This document shows positions 17,125 through 24,955 of a stretch of DNA of 64,000 nt, in pieces. The stretch is from Parabacteroides sp048465615. GTDB taxonomy: Bacteria; Bacteroidota; Bacteroidia; Bacteroidales; Tannerellaceae. The stretch lies in assembly GCA_048465615.1 (NCBI GenBank), contig DBFWLD010000035.1, positions 48,104 through 112,103 on the forward strand. Direction: 5' to 3'. The notes beneath the pieces were generated by a model, which made no database searches, was not told the origin of the DNA, and was given only the letters and a program-made list of their open reading frames with translations. The position numbers were made by a program, and so were the translations under genes. Numbering within the stretch: position 1 is the stretch's first letter; each line of letters begins with the position of its first letter.

Positions 17125-18246
17125 TTATTTTTTATTCGGCTCGATAGCGGCGCCCCGTATTTTATCTTCGGTGGTCAGGCCTTCGGTGATCTCTATCTTG
17201 ATCCCGTCGGATAGCCCTACCTTCACCGGGTGTTTGTCGAATAGTTGCTCCGGTTGTTCTTGTTTTACCAGTTGTACGAAAGCCGAGTCTCCCTGGAATT
17301 CCACGGTGCTTTCCGGTACGGTCAAGACGTCTTCCGCTTGTTTGAGCACGATTTCCGCATTGGCGCTGTAGCCGGCGCGGATAAAGGCGTTTTCGGGGAT
17401 GGTAACGGCTGCTTTGATTTCGAATTGGATCGCTCCGTTCTTTTCTACTCCTTTGGGGGAAACGTATTCCAGACGCGCGTCGAAGGTACGGCCTTCCATG
17501 GCGCCGATGGTGAGTTTGATCGGCATGCCTTCATTGATCCGGCCGATTTCCGTTTCGTCTACGTTGCCTTTGAAAATCATGTCGTTCATGTTGGCTACCG
17601 TGGCGATGGTGGTTCCGTCGTTGAAGTTGTTCGATTGGATCACCGAGTTGCCCACTTTTACCGGCACATCCAGAATCATGCCGGTAATGGTACTGCGTAT
17701 CTGGGTGGTACTGGCCACGTTCGAGTTTTTGGCAATCCCGTCGCGGATGATTTCCAAGGCGCTTTGGGCGTTCTCGCTTTCTTCTTTCGCTTTGAGGTAG
17801 TTGGCTTTCGAAACGTCGAAATCTTCCCGGGCGATTACTCCTTTCTCGAACAATTGCTCGTCGCGTTTAAAGGTTTCTTCTACCTGGCGGAGGCTGATGG
17901 CGGCTACGTTTACCCGCGATTCCGCGCTGTTGAGCTGAACCATTTCCGGGATGACTTTGATTTTGGCAATGATTTCTCCTTCTTTTACCATCTGGCCGGC
18001 TTCTTTGGTCAGTTCGGAAATGATGCCTGAAATCTGGGGTTTAATCAAGACTTCGTACCGGGGCTCTACGTTGCCGGTAGCCACGGTTTTGGTAGCTATC
18101 GTTCCTTTGGCGGGCGTTACGATTTCGTATACGGTGATCACCGGTTGGGCTTTTTTCCATAGGAAGTAGAAGGTTCCGATAACGGCCGCTCCTACACATA
18201 CTAAAAGGATAGCACGCAGAATTTTTTTTACGAGGCGATTCTTCAT
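17125..18246 (-). CDS. MacA/HlyD-like periplasmic adaptor of the efflux pump
   Basis: A 373-residue membrane-fusion protein. One N-terminal membrane helix (ILRAILLVCVGAAVIGTFYF) is followed by the barrel-sandwich half GTIATKTVATGNVEPRYEVL, a coiled-coil hairpin (about residues 95-170), the second lipoyl half and the beta-barrel and membrane-proximal domains, including FDARLEYVSPKGVEKNGAIQ. It would connect the ABC permeases in the inner membrane to the TolC-like channel. It is separated from the upstream permease by 113 bases with no visible signal. Confidence 0.92.
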   Translation of the reverse strand: MKNRLVKKILRAILLVCVGAAVIGTFYFLWKKAQPVITVYEIVTPAKGTIATKTVATGNVEPRYEVLIKPQISGIISELTKEAGQMVKEGEIIAKIKVIPEMVQLNSAESRVNVAAISLRQVEETFKRDEQLFEKGVIAREDFDVSKANYLKAKEESENAQSALEIIRDGIAKNSNVASTTQIRSTITGMILDVPVKVGNSVIQSNNFNDGTTIATVANMNDMIFKGNVDETEIGRINEGMPIKLTIGAMEGRTFDARLEYVSPKGVEKNGAIQFEIKAAVTIPENAFIRAGYSANAEIVLKQAEDVLTVPESTVEFQGDSAFVQLVKQEQPEQLFDKHPVKVGLSDGIKIEITEGLTTEDKIRGAAIEPNKK

Positions 18247-18359
18247 GATGATATGATTTTATAATAATTTACAGTTGTTTTTTCCATTTGTCGGGTAGCC
18301 ATTCCGGCGGAAATTTCCCGGGCGGCTGTCGGCGGGCGGCTGTCGGCCAAGGTGCCGGT

Positions 18360-19619
18360 TTATTCTTCCCGGATAGCGTCGATGGCTTTGATCTGCATCG
18401 CGCGCCAGGCGGGTATCAGCCCGGCCAACATGCCGCTGAAAAGCAAAACGACGGTGGCCGCTACCGCTGTCTGGATATTTACCCCCGGGTTCAATAGGGG
18501 CGTATCGGTGCCGGGCGGCTGGGCCGAGAGGATTTTGTCTACCACATCGAGCAGGAAGACCCCGCAACTCAGCCCCAGCAAGCCGGCCAGGGCCGTCAGC
18601 AACAGGCTTTCGCTCATGACTTGCGAGATGATGTTGAACGGTTTGGCGCCCAATGCGCGGCGTACGCCTATTTCGCGGGTACGTTCTTTTACAGTCACCA
18701 TCATAATGTTGCTTACTCCGATGATACCGGCCAGCAGGGTGCCCATTCCCACCAGCCATACCAGAATGTCGATGCCGGCAAACAGCATCTGGAACGTATC
18801 GAACTGGGCGGCTATGTTCACTACGCCCAGGGCTTGCGGATCGGTGGGGGATATTTCGTTTTGGGTATACATTACCTGTTTTATGTCGGTAATCAGTTTT
18901 TGTATATCGGCGCCTGCCGGGGCGCTTACGCAGAGGAAGTGCAGGATGTCGCCCTGATTCAAGGTTTGTTGCATGGTGCTGAAGGGTAGGAAAACGCTCT
19001 CTTCCGAACGGCCGCCTATATTCACGCCCGAGGCTTGCTGTTGTACTACGCCTACCACCTGGTAATAAAGTCCGTTTACCCGGATATAGCGTCCCGAGGG
19101 GTCGGCGTTGCGGAAGAGCGTTTCGTTTACTTTGGTACCGATCAGGCAAACTTTCCGTTTTTCCCGTTCGTCGATTTCGTTCAGCAACCGGCCGTAGTGT
19201 AAGTTCTGGCTTTCGATATGGAAGTAGTCGGGCTGAACGCCTTTTACGTTGAACGTTCCGCTTAGCTGGCCGTATACGATGTTCTTCTCGTCTCTGCTTC
19301 CCCAGATGATGGGAGAAATGTATTCTACGTTTTTCACCTCGCGGACGATGCTTTCCACATCGCGGGTGCGCATGTCCCAGCGGCGTCCTTTGTTGAATCC
19401 CTTGTAGGCTTCGCTGGTACGGTCGGTATAGAAAAATACGGAATTGGTGGCGAAGCCGCGCGCGCTCGAAAACATGGCGTTTTTCAACCCCGTGCCCGAT
19501 CCGAGCAGGATAACCAGCATCAGGATGCCCCAGAATACGCCGAAACAAGTCAGCAGGCTGCGCGTTTTATTGCGGGTGATAGTAACCCATATTTCCACCC
19601 ATCGGTCTGTATCAAACAT
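18360..19619 (-). CDS. MacB-like ABC transporter permease (second of two)
   Basis: A 419-residue permease without a nucleotide-binding domain. The first membrane helix is within NKTRSLLTCFGVFWGILMLV, a MacB periplasmic core domain follows (about 45-260), and the FtsX domain with three helices ends the protein, including RTREIGVRRALGAKP, the coupling motif of this family. The end (LIPAWRAMQIKAIDAIREE) is typical. It is a paralogue of the permease just upstream; together they would form a heterodimer driven by the ATPase encoded first in the operon. Confidence 0.92.
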   Translation of the reverse strand: MFDTDRWVEIWVTITRNKTRSLLTCFGVFWGILMLVILLGSGTGLKNAMFSSARGFATNSVFFYTDRTSEAYKGFNKGRRWDMRTRDVESIVREVKNVEYISPIIWGSRDEKNIVYGQLSGTFNVKGVQPDYFHIESQNLHYGRLLNEIDEREKRKVCLIGTKVNETLFRNADPSGRYIRVNGLYYQVVGVVQQQASGVNIGGRSEESVFLPFSTMQQTLNQGDILHFLCVSAPAGADIQKLITDIKQVMYTQNEISPTDPQALGVVNIAAQFDTFQMLFAGIDILVWLVGMGTLLAGIIGVSNIMMVTVKERTREIGVRRALGAKPFNIISQVMSESLLLTALAGLLGLSCGVFLLDVVDKILSAQPPGTDTPLLNPGVNIQTAVAATVVLLFSGMLAGLIPAWRAMQIKAIDAIREE

Positions 19620-19631
19620 AAGTCTTCGTAT

Positions 19632-20909
19632 TTATTCGGCTCTCATGGCCTCGATTGCATTAATTTTAACGGCTTTGCGGGCGGGGAAGTAACCGGCCAG
19701 CACGCCCGCCAGGATAATCAGTCCGGTTGCCGCCAGCGAAATGCCGAGGCTCACGGTGGGGTTGCGGAAGATGCTCATATCTTCGCCGGGGTTCCGGCCT
19801 CCGGCGGGTTGGCCGGCGTTGGCCATTTCCATTCCGTAGTTGATAAGTTCGGTCAGCCCGATACCTGTAATCATCCCTACGTATCCGAAAGCGGCAGTTA
19901 CCAGTATCGATTCGGTGATGATCAACAGGAGGATGGAGGAGGGCTTGGCTCCGATGGCTTTGCGGATACCGAATTCGCGGGTTCGCTCGCGGACGGTAAT
20001 CAGCATGATATTGCTTACGCCTACAATGCCGGCCATGAGGGTGCCTATGCCTACTATCCAGATAAAGAGGGCGATCCCGTTCATGATGTTGTTCATCATC
20101 CGGAATTCCTTGGCCGTATTCCACATCCCTATGGCATTCCGGTCGGAGGGGTCGAACTGGTGGAGGCGGGCCAATGTGGCGCGGAAGCGGTTTTCGAAGT
20201 CTTCGTTTTCTTTCTCGCTTACCACCCCTTGCAAGGTAAAGGTCAGGCTTCCGAAGCCGTATCCCCGGTTGTATAGGATTTGTCCGGTGGTAAAGGGAAT
20301 GTAGGCAGGGGCGTTATTACTTTTGTCGTCGTCGTTGTAAATGCCGATTACCTGGAGCATCAGGTTGCCGGCTTTTACGTATTCGCCTACTGCCGGTTTG
20401 CCGCGGAACAGTACTTCTTCCATACGGGGGCTAAGGACGATTACCTTGCGTCTTTCCCGCATGTCCAGATCGTTGATAAAGCGGCCGTTGCCGGCGTTTA
20501 CGTTCACATAATTTATTTTGGCATGGTCGGGATAGACGGCTTGGAGGTATCCCGTGGTATATTCTTCGCCTACATAGAGCGTGTCGTTGTAGGCTACCGT
20601 GGCCGAACAAAGATCGATTTCGGGATGAGCCAGCCGGATGGCTTGAATATCGGTTTCCTTGAAACTGATGCTGCGGTTGGAGGGCATCCCTTTCCAGGGC
20701 TTGGTGGTATAGCGCGTCCAGACCGAAACTTTGTTCATCGACATATTGCGGAAGTTGTACATCACGCCGTTTCTTAGCCCGTTGCCGGCGCCCAGCAGCA
20801 CGATAAGCATGAAGATGCCCCACGATACGGAAAAGCCCGTCAGAAAGGTACGGAGCTTATTTTTCTTTATTGTGCTCCATATTTCGCGAAAGCTGTCGAA
20901 GTCAAACAT
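19632..20909 (-). CDS. MacB-like ABC transporter permease (first of two)
   Basis: A 425-residue permease of the same build as its downstream neighbour: first helix in NKLRTFLTGFSVSWGIFMLI, MacB periplasmic core, then FtsX helices with RTREFGIRKAIGAKP and the closing YFPARKAVKINAIEAMRAE. The start codon overlaps the end of the ATPase gene by eight bases and the stop is 12 bases before the next permease, indicating tight co-translation. Confidence 0.92.
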   Translation of the reverse strand: MFDFDSFREIWSTIKKNKLRTFLTGFSVSWGIFMLIVLLGAGNGLRNGVMYNFRNMSMNKVSVWTRYTTKPWKGMPSNRSISFKETDIQAIRLAHPEIDLCSATVAYNDTLYVGEEYTTGYLQAVYPDHAKINYVNVNAGNGRFINDLDMRERRKVIVLSPRMEEVLFRGKPAVGEYVKAGNLMLQVIGIYNDDDKSNNAPAYIPFTTGQILYNRGYGFGSLTFTLQGVVSEKENEDFENRFRATLARLHQFDPSDRNAIGMWNTAKEFRMMNNIMNGIALFIWIVGIGTLMAGIVGVSNIMLITVRERTREFGIRKAIGAKPSSILLLIITESILVTAAFGYVGMITGIGLTELINYGMEMANAGQPAGGRNPGEDMSIFRNPTVSLGISLAATGLIILAGVLAGYFPARKAVKINAIEAMRAE

Positions 20910-21591
20910 GGCTTTGTCTCTTTTCTATGTTTTCAATCAAACCGTCTTTTACGTGAACGATGCGGTCGGTTACGTCGGCCACCGATTGTTCATGGGTTAC
21001 GATAACCATCGTCATGCCGTTGCGGTTTACGCTGCGGAGCAGTTCCATCACTTCTACCGTAGTCTTGCTGTCGAGGGCTCCCGTCGGTTCGTCGGCCAGA
21101 ATTACTTGCGGTTGGGCAATCAGGGCCCGGGCGATGGCTACGCGCTGCTTTTGTCCGCCCGACATCTCGTTGGGCATGTGTTCGGCCCAGTCTTTCAGCC
21201 CTACCATATCCAGGTATTCCATCGCCAGGGCGTTTCTCTTTTTTCGTTTTACCCCTTGGTAATAAAGCGGAAGCGCCACGTTTTCCATCGCATTTTTGAA
21301 ATTAATCAAATTGAACGATTGAAAGATAAACCCGATCATCCGGTTTCTCAATTCTGCGGCTTTACTTTCGCTTAGGTTTTGAATTAATTCTCCGTTCAGC
21401 CGGTAACTGCCCGTATCATAGGTGTCCAATATCCCCAGAATGTTCAGCAAGGTGGATTTTCCCGATCCCGAAGCTCCCATGATCGATACCATTTCTCCTT
21501 TTGCGATGTTTAAATCGATGCCTTTCAATACGTGCAGCGGTGCTCCGTTGAAATACGTTTTGTTAATACCTTCCAGCTGAATCATCGTCAT
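20902..21591 (-). CDS. ABC transporter ATP-binding protein (LolD/MacB type)
   Basis: A 229-residue ATPase. Walker A is GASGSGKST, the Q-loop is in FIFQSFNL, the signature MSGGQKQRVAIARAL, Walker B VILADEPTGALDS and the H-loop TH in VIVTHEQS. It belongs to the LolD/MacB group that powers mechanotransmission rather than classical transport. A second in-frame ATG two codons later (21585) could be the real start. It is the first gene of the minus-strand efflux operon; a promoter and palindromic operator candidate lie upstream. Confidence 0.94.
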   Translation of the reverse strand: MTMIQLEGINKTYFNGAPLHVLKGIDLNIAKGEMVSIMGASGSGKSTLLNILGILDTYDTGSYRLNGELIQNLSESKAAELRNRMIGFIFQSFNLINFKNAMENVALPLYYQGVKRKKRNALAMEYLDMVGLKDWAEHMPNEMSGGQKQRVAIARALIAQPQVILADEPTGALDSKTTVEVMELLRSVNRNGMTMVIVTHEQSVADVTDRIVHVKDGLIENIEKRQSHV

Positions 21592-21638
21592 TATGTTGTT
21601 TCTTTATTCGATTAGACGTAGAGGTTATGAAAATGTTT

Positions 21639-21678
21639 CAAATATAGCAAACATTTTTAATAAACTGATGCAAATATA
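21639..21678 (-). promoter_or_regulatory. Promoter elements of the efflux operon
   Basis: On the minus strand TATATTTG occurs twice, at 21671-21678 and 21639-21646, each fitting TAnnTTTG. For the upstream one, the -33 region would fall within the palindrome at 21692-21710, so a bound regulator would block polymerase. The ATPase start is 48-80 bases downstream. Confidence 0.45.
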
Positions 21679-21691
21679 TGGAACGGTAAGA

Positions 21692-21710
21692 TACCTTGTA
21701 TGGCAAGGTA
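21692..21710. promoter_or_regulatory. Palindromic operator candidate upstream of the efflux operon
   Basis: TACCTTG-N5-CAAGGTA is a perfect 7-bp inverted repeat with a 5-bp spacer, a form typical of a dimeric regulator site. It overlaps the predicted -33 region of the minus-strand promoter at 21671-21678. No regulator gene of the PadR, TetR or MarR type is next to it in the window, so the binding protein is unknown. Confidence 0.5.
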
Positions 21711-22186
21711 CTTCTAATTATAGAAGATTAACATTGCAACGGTTGTTTCCGAACATGTGGCAAAAGAAAGCGTTTTTATCTAAGTGTGGGTCAGAGACGA
21801 ACTATGTGCGGAAGAGGGGTAGGTTACAGCCTTCGTTCAGCGGGTTTGATACCTTATTTAGATGGCCGCTTGGCTGGCCGCTAAAAATGGCCGGCAAAAG
21901 AGAGCCGATAGAATGAATTGAAAAAAGATGGGAAATTCTCCCTTGCAGCGGGTATAAAAGAATAGAAAATAGGATGTAAAGGGGGCCGATTCCGCCGCAT
22001 TCCTTCCGAAAAGGCGATGCGTTAGGGTGTCGGTCTGAGAAAGGAAATTCCGCATAAACCTATACTTGAAGAAACAGTGAAGCAACCTGCTCGCGGTGCA
22101 TAGATGCTCCTTCGCCTAAAGCGTTTTTTGAAGGTTTGCCATTTGCTATTAAAGGCTTCCGGCCGGGCGAAAAGGAGAGTATTTCT

Positions 22187-22218
22187 TTTGGCCGGTACCA
22201 ATGGTTTAAATATCTTTG
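22187..22218 (+). promoter_or_regulatory. Promoter of the TPR/HTH regulator
   Basis: TTTG at 22187-22190, a 20-base spacer and TATCTTTG at 22211-22218 match the Bacteroidota promoter consensus in both boxes and spacing. Transcription would start near 22225, which excludes the longer open frame from 22104 and supports a start at 22236 or 22245. Confidence 0.75.
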
Positions 22219-22244
22219 CCGACGGCAATATAAGGATGATCGGA

Positions 22245-24011
22245 ATGAAAAAAAGAAACTGTTTATTAGTATTATTTATCCTATTGACAAGCGCCTGTTA
22301 CCGACAGTCGACAAAGAACCAAAGCCTTTTCCGGGCGGAGCAACGGATGCAGTCGCACCCGGACAGTGCTCTAGCCATCCTCGATTCCATACTGCCTTCC
22401 GATCTTTCCGACGAAGGCGAATATGCTCTTTATCACCTGCTGCGCGTACAGGCGGAAGATAAAATGTTTAAACGTCATCAATCCGATTCGCTGATAAGAA
22501 TTGCCGTTCGTTATTTCGATGCCCACGACGATCCGCGTCGCAAAGCTCAGGCCTGGTATTACCTGGGACGTGTCAATATGGATATGCTCCGGTTGGAAAA
22601 TGCGCTGGTTTATTATAAGATAGCCGAGAAATATGCCGCCCAGACTACCGATTACCGGCTGCAATGCCTTATTTATAATCATACTGCCAACCTGCTCCGT
22701 TCAAAAGGTTTGCTCGACGATGCTTATGAGCATCAACGAATGGCTTACCAGGCTACGTTGCTTTCGGGCGATTCCTTCTACCTGCCCTATATGTTGAACG
22801 ACCTGGGTCGTATTTTTTTATTTATGGAAAACGAAGATAGCTCCCTGTATTATTTCAGGGCAGCCGCAGTCTTGGCCGAACAACTTCAATCCGACCGGAT
22901 CGCTTCGCACGTGCTGAGCGAATTAGGTGCTACTTATCGGTACTTCGGCTATCTTGACAGCGCTTATTATTACCTTCGTTTGTCTATTGAAAAGGGCAAC
23001 CTGTATATGAAAGATAAAAAGGAAGAAGAGCGGGGAATGGAACCGCGCTATTTAGCGTTAAGCAAACTTTTTATCCAAACCAATCAGCTCGATTCGGCAG
23101 CTTATTACCTCTCTAAAAGTCAGCTCAATCCTAATTACTATACCCGGGCGTCGTCTTATTTGGCTCTTTCCAAACTGGAAGAAAGCCGGCAGAATTACCG
23201 GAAGGCTCTGGAGATGAATAAAATTTATATGCAGATGAAAGACTCGCTTAACGAAATGAACCATACGACTATCATTGCCGAAATACGGGCGAAATATGAT
23301 AATGAGCGATTGAAGTCGGAAAACAAACAAATATTATTGGAAAATGTAACGGTGTGGCGGAATATTTATCTGGTTATTTCCGTGTGTTTACTGACTATTT
23401 TCATACTTGGCATTTTGTTCTATTTTTATAAAAAGCGGAAGGAGCAACAAATCAAATCGTATAATCGCCGGCTGCTGGCATATCATAAAATGATCCGGGA
23501 CAAGGAGCGTCAGTTAAAAAAGAATACCGCTCAAATCCGGGCGATACAACAAGAGTTACCCGACACGGATGAACTCCTGATAAAGAATCGCGACTTGCAC
23601 AAAAGCATCGAGCTGTTGAAAGCCCAGATTGCGGCTTTGTTGAAAAAGCAGCAGCGTATAAAGGAAGTGAACCAACAGCTCGAAGCCGGTTCTTCGTTTA
23701 TCGACCGGCTGAAAATCTGGAAACCGGGCGACCCTTCGTTTACCGATGCCGAGTGGCGGAGCCTGCCCGGCTTGATGGATACCCATTTCCAGGGTTTCGT
23801 GACTCAATTGAAACAAACCTATCCCGAATTGAAGCCTAACGACATCAAGGTTTGCTGTCTATTGAAGCTCGGCTTTACCAACCAATCGATAGCTGAGCTG
23901 CTCGGATGCAAATACGAGTCGCTCCTTACCCAACGTACAAGGATTAAAAAACAACGTATGCAAGTTGACAGCGAGCTGACATTAGAGCAAATCATTGGCA
24001 AACTAGGTTGA
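22245..24011 (+). CDS. Lipoprotein-like TPR membrane protein with C-terminal HTH regulator
   Basis: About 588 residues from ATG 22245; ATG 22236 would add three. The N-terminus is a lipoprotein-like signal (LLVLFILLTSAC). It is followed by TPR-like helical repeats (about 20-330), a transmembrane helix (IYLVISVCLLTIFILGILFY), a coiled coil of about 100 residues, and a C-terminal helix-turn-helix region with LKPNDIKVCCLLKLGFTNQS and IAELLGCKYESLLTQRTRIK. This layout is common in Bacteroidota: periplasmic TPR sensor, membrane helix, cytoplasmic LuxR-like DNA-binding end. It is the nearest regulator to the PCAT2/HlyD pair 0.95 kb downstream, a plausible target. Confidence 0.8.
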   Translation: MKKRNCLLVLFILLTSACYRQSTKNQSLFRAEQRMQSHPDSALAILDSILPSDLSDEGEYALYHLLRVQAEDKMFKRHQSDSLIRIAVRYFDAHDDPRRKAQAWYYLGRVNMDMLRLENALVYYKIAEKYAAQTTDYRLQCLIYNHTANLLRSKGLLDDAYEHQRMAYQATLLSGDSFYLPYMLNDLGRIFLFMENEDSSLYYFRAAAVLAEQLQSDRIASHVLSELGATYRYFGYLDSAYYYLRLSIEKGNLYMKDKKEEERGMEPRYLALSKLFIQTNQLDSAAYYLSKSQLNPNYYTRASSYLALSKLEESRQNYRKALEMNKIYMQMKDSLNEMNHTTIIAEIRAKYDNERLKSENKQILLENVTVWRNIYLVISVCLLTIFILGILFYFYKKRKEQQIKSYNRRLLAYHKMIRDKERQLKKNTAQIRAIQQELPDTDELLIKNRDLHKSIELLKAQIAALLKKQQRIKEVNQQLEAGSSFIDRLKIWKPGDPSFTDAEWRSLPGLMDTHFQGFVTQLKQTYPELKPNDIKVCCLLKLGFTNQSIAELLGCKYESLLTQRTRIKKQRMQVDSELTLEQIIGKLG

Positions 24012-24200
24012 ATACCTACCGAAAAGAACGAATTGTCGATATTTTGTACATAATTCGCCCTTGTGTATCCCAATGGCAATACCGACCTTTGAAACAAATT
24101 AAACCGAGAGGTTAAGAGGATTCTCTTATTTCCCATAGGGTACGAATGTTTCTTTCCGTGTCGTTTAATTTTTTCACATAAAAGAGGTTTGCATTGACAA

Positions 24201-24291
24201 AAAAACAACAGTAGCAGGCGGCGAATTTAACCAGACCGGGCCAAAACCGTATTTCCTTTCAGGCTGCCTGCACTGTTGTTTTTCTTTTTTT
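24201..24291 (+). terminator. Large hairpin with T-rich tail
   Basis: AAAAACAACAGT(A)GCAGGC at 24201-24219 pairs with GCCTGCACTGTTGTTTTT at 24266-24283, with a single bulged A, and a T-rich run follows. The loop is about 46 bases. It lies 190 bases after the regulator stop and could end its transcript in either direction, since A-tracts and T-tracts flank both arms. Confidence 0.55.
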
Positions 24292-24480
24292 ATTCTTTTT
24301 CCTTCTCCTGTTCCGGCAGTTTTTTCCCTCTATGGTATGACGAGCAGGCCGGCACTTGCCAACGGATGAAAGGAAATGTGACTCTTTTCCCTCCTGACAT
24401 TTTTCTTCTTCTTTTCTCTGGCGGAACTTAAATTCCGAACAATTTATTAGCTTGGTACAGGAATAAACCAAATCTATTTT

Positions 24481-24515
24481 TATCTTTGTTCGAAGCAATC
24501 AAAACAAAGATAGGT
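24481..24515 (+). repeat. Promoter-bearing TATCTTTG repeat (family R2), PCAT2 copy
   Basis: The unit begins TATCTTTGTTCGAAGCAATC and ends ACAAAGATAGG, so the -7-like box TATCTTTG (24481-24488) faces an inverse copy 18 bases later. It then continues with GCCTCGGCCATGCC, as in the minus-strand copies near 59.3 kb. A further TATCTTTG stands at 24645-24652. These boxes could start transcription toward PCAT2. Confidence 0.55.
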
Positions 24516-24955
24516 TTTGCCTCGGCCATGCCAAGTAAACTTGCCGTTGCTTTCGGCTTACACCGTCTTTGCTTTAAAGAAACAAAGGCAGACTACCGCT
24601 TCCGGAGCATAGCAAAGGTAAATATACTCCTGTTCCGGCTATTCTATCTTTGTTGGCAACTAACTACTGGCGTCAATAAGTAGAGAAAGATACGTATGCG
24701 TTTTTTGGATTTCGCTTAAATGAGCAAGTGGATAAGAGAAAGATGGAAACGGCGAATGCTTGAATTGGATTTTCTACTTTAGACGGAAGCACGGTCGAGT
24801 AAATGAAGCGAGAAATAATAAAAGGTGTGTTGCCTGCCGGATGTATCCGCAGCCTGGCCGGGAAGTGGCTTTACACATGTGTTTGGGATGAAGGAAAACT
24901 TTTAGAGAGAGTATAGCCGGGCATCCTGCATGATAGAAATAGAAAAGAAAAGGAG

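Larger units (their letters stand above)
21592..22186. other. Intergenic region between divergent efflux and regulator genes
   Basis: About 600 bp between the two divergent genes, with no convincing coding sequence; the 107-residue frame at 21593 lacks recognisable motifs. It carries the operator and minus-strand promoter candidates of the efflux operon on the left and the regulator promoter on the right. Confidence 0.5.
24012..24955. other. Intergenic region upstream of the second C39 exporter
   Basis: 944 bp with a large hairpin (24201-24291) and promoter-bearing repeats at 24481-24515 and 24645. The short frame at 24486 begins inside the repeat and has no homologous look to a peptide precursor, so it is not called. 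No RiPP precursor with a GG leader was found here, which matters because the exporter that follows would need a substrate. Confidence 0.5.

Noticed and set aside
18259..19548. 429-residue frame overlapping the MacB-like permease gene
   Set aside because: It is Arg/His-rich and runs antiparallel in phase to a clear permease gene; the permease shows membrane helices and family motifs.
21593..21916. 107-residue frame in the gap between the efflux operon and the regulator
   Set aside because: No recognisable motifs; it covers the operator and minus-strand promoter candidates of the efflux operon.
24486..24683. 65-residue frame upstream of PCAT2 considered as a possible RiPP precursor
   Set aside because: It starts inside repeat R2 and has no GG leader or LxxxNxENL-type leader pattern; its N-terminus matches the spurious extension of the TPR gene at 59275.
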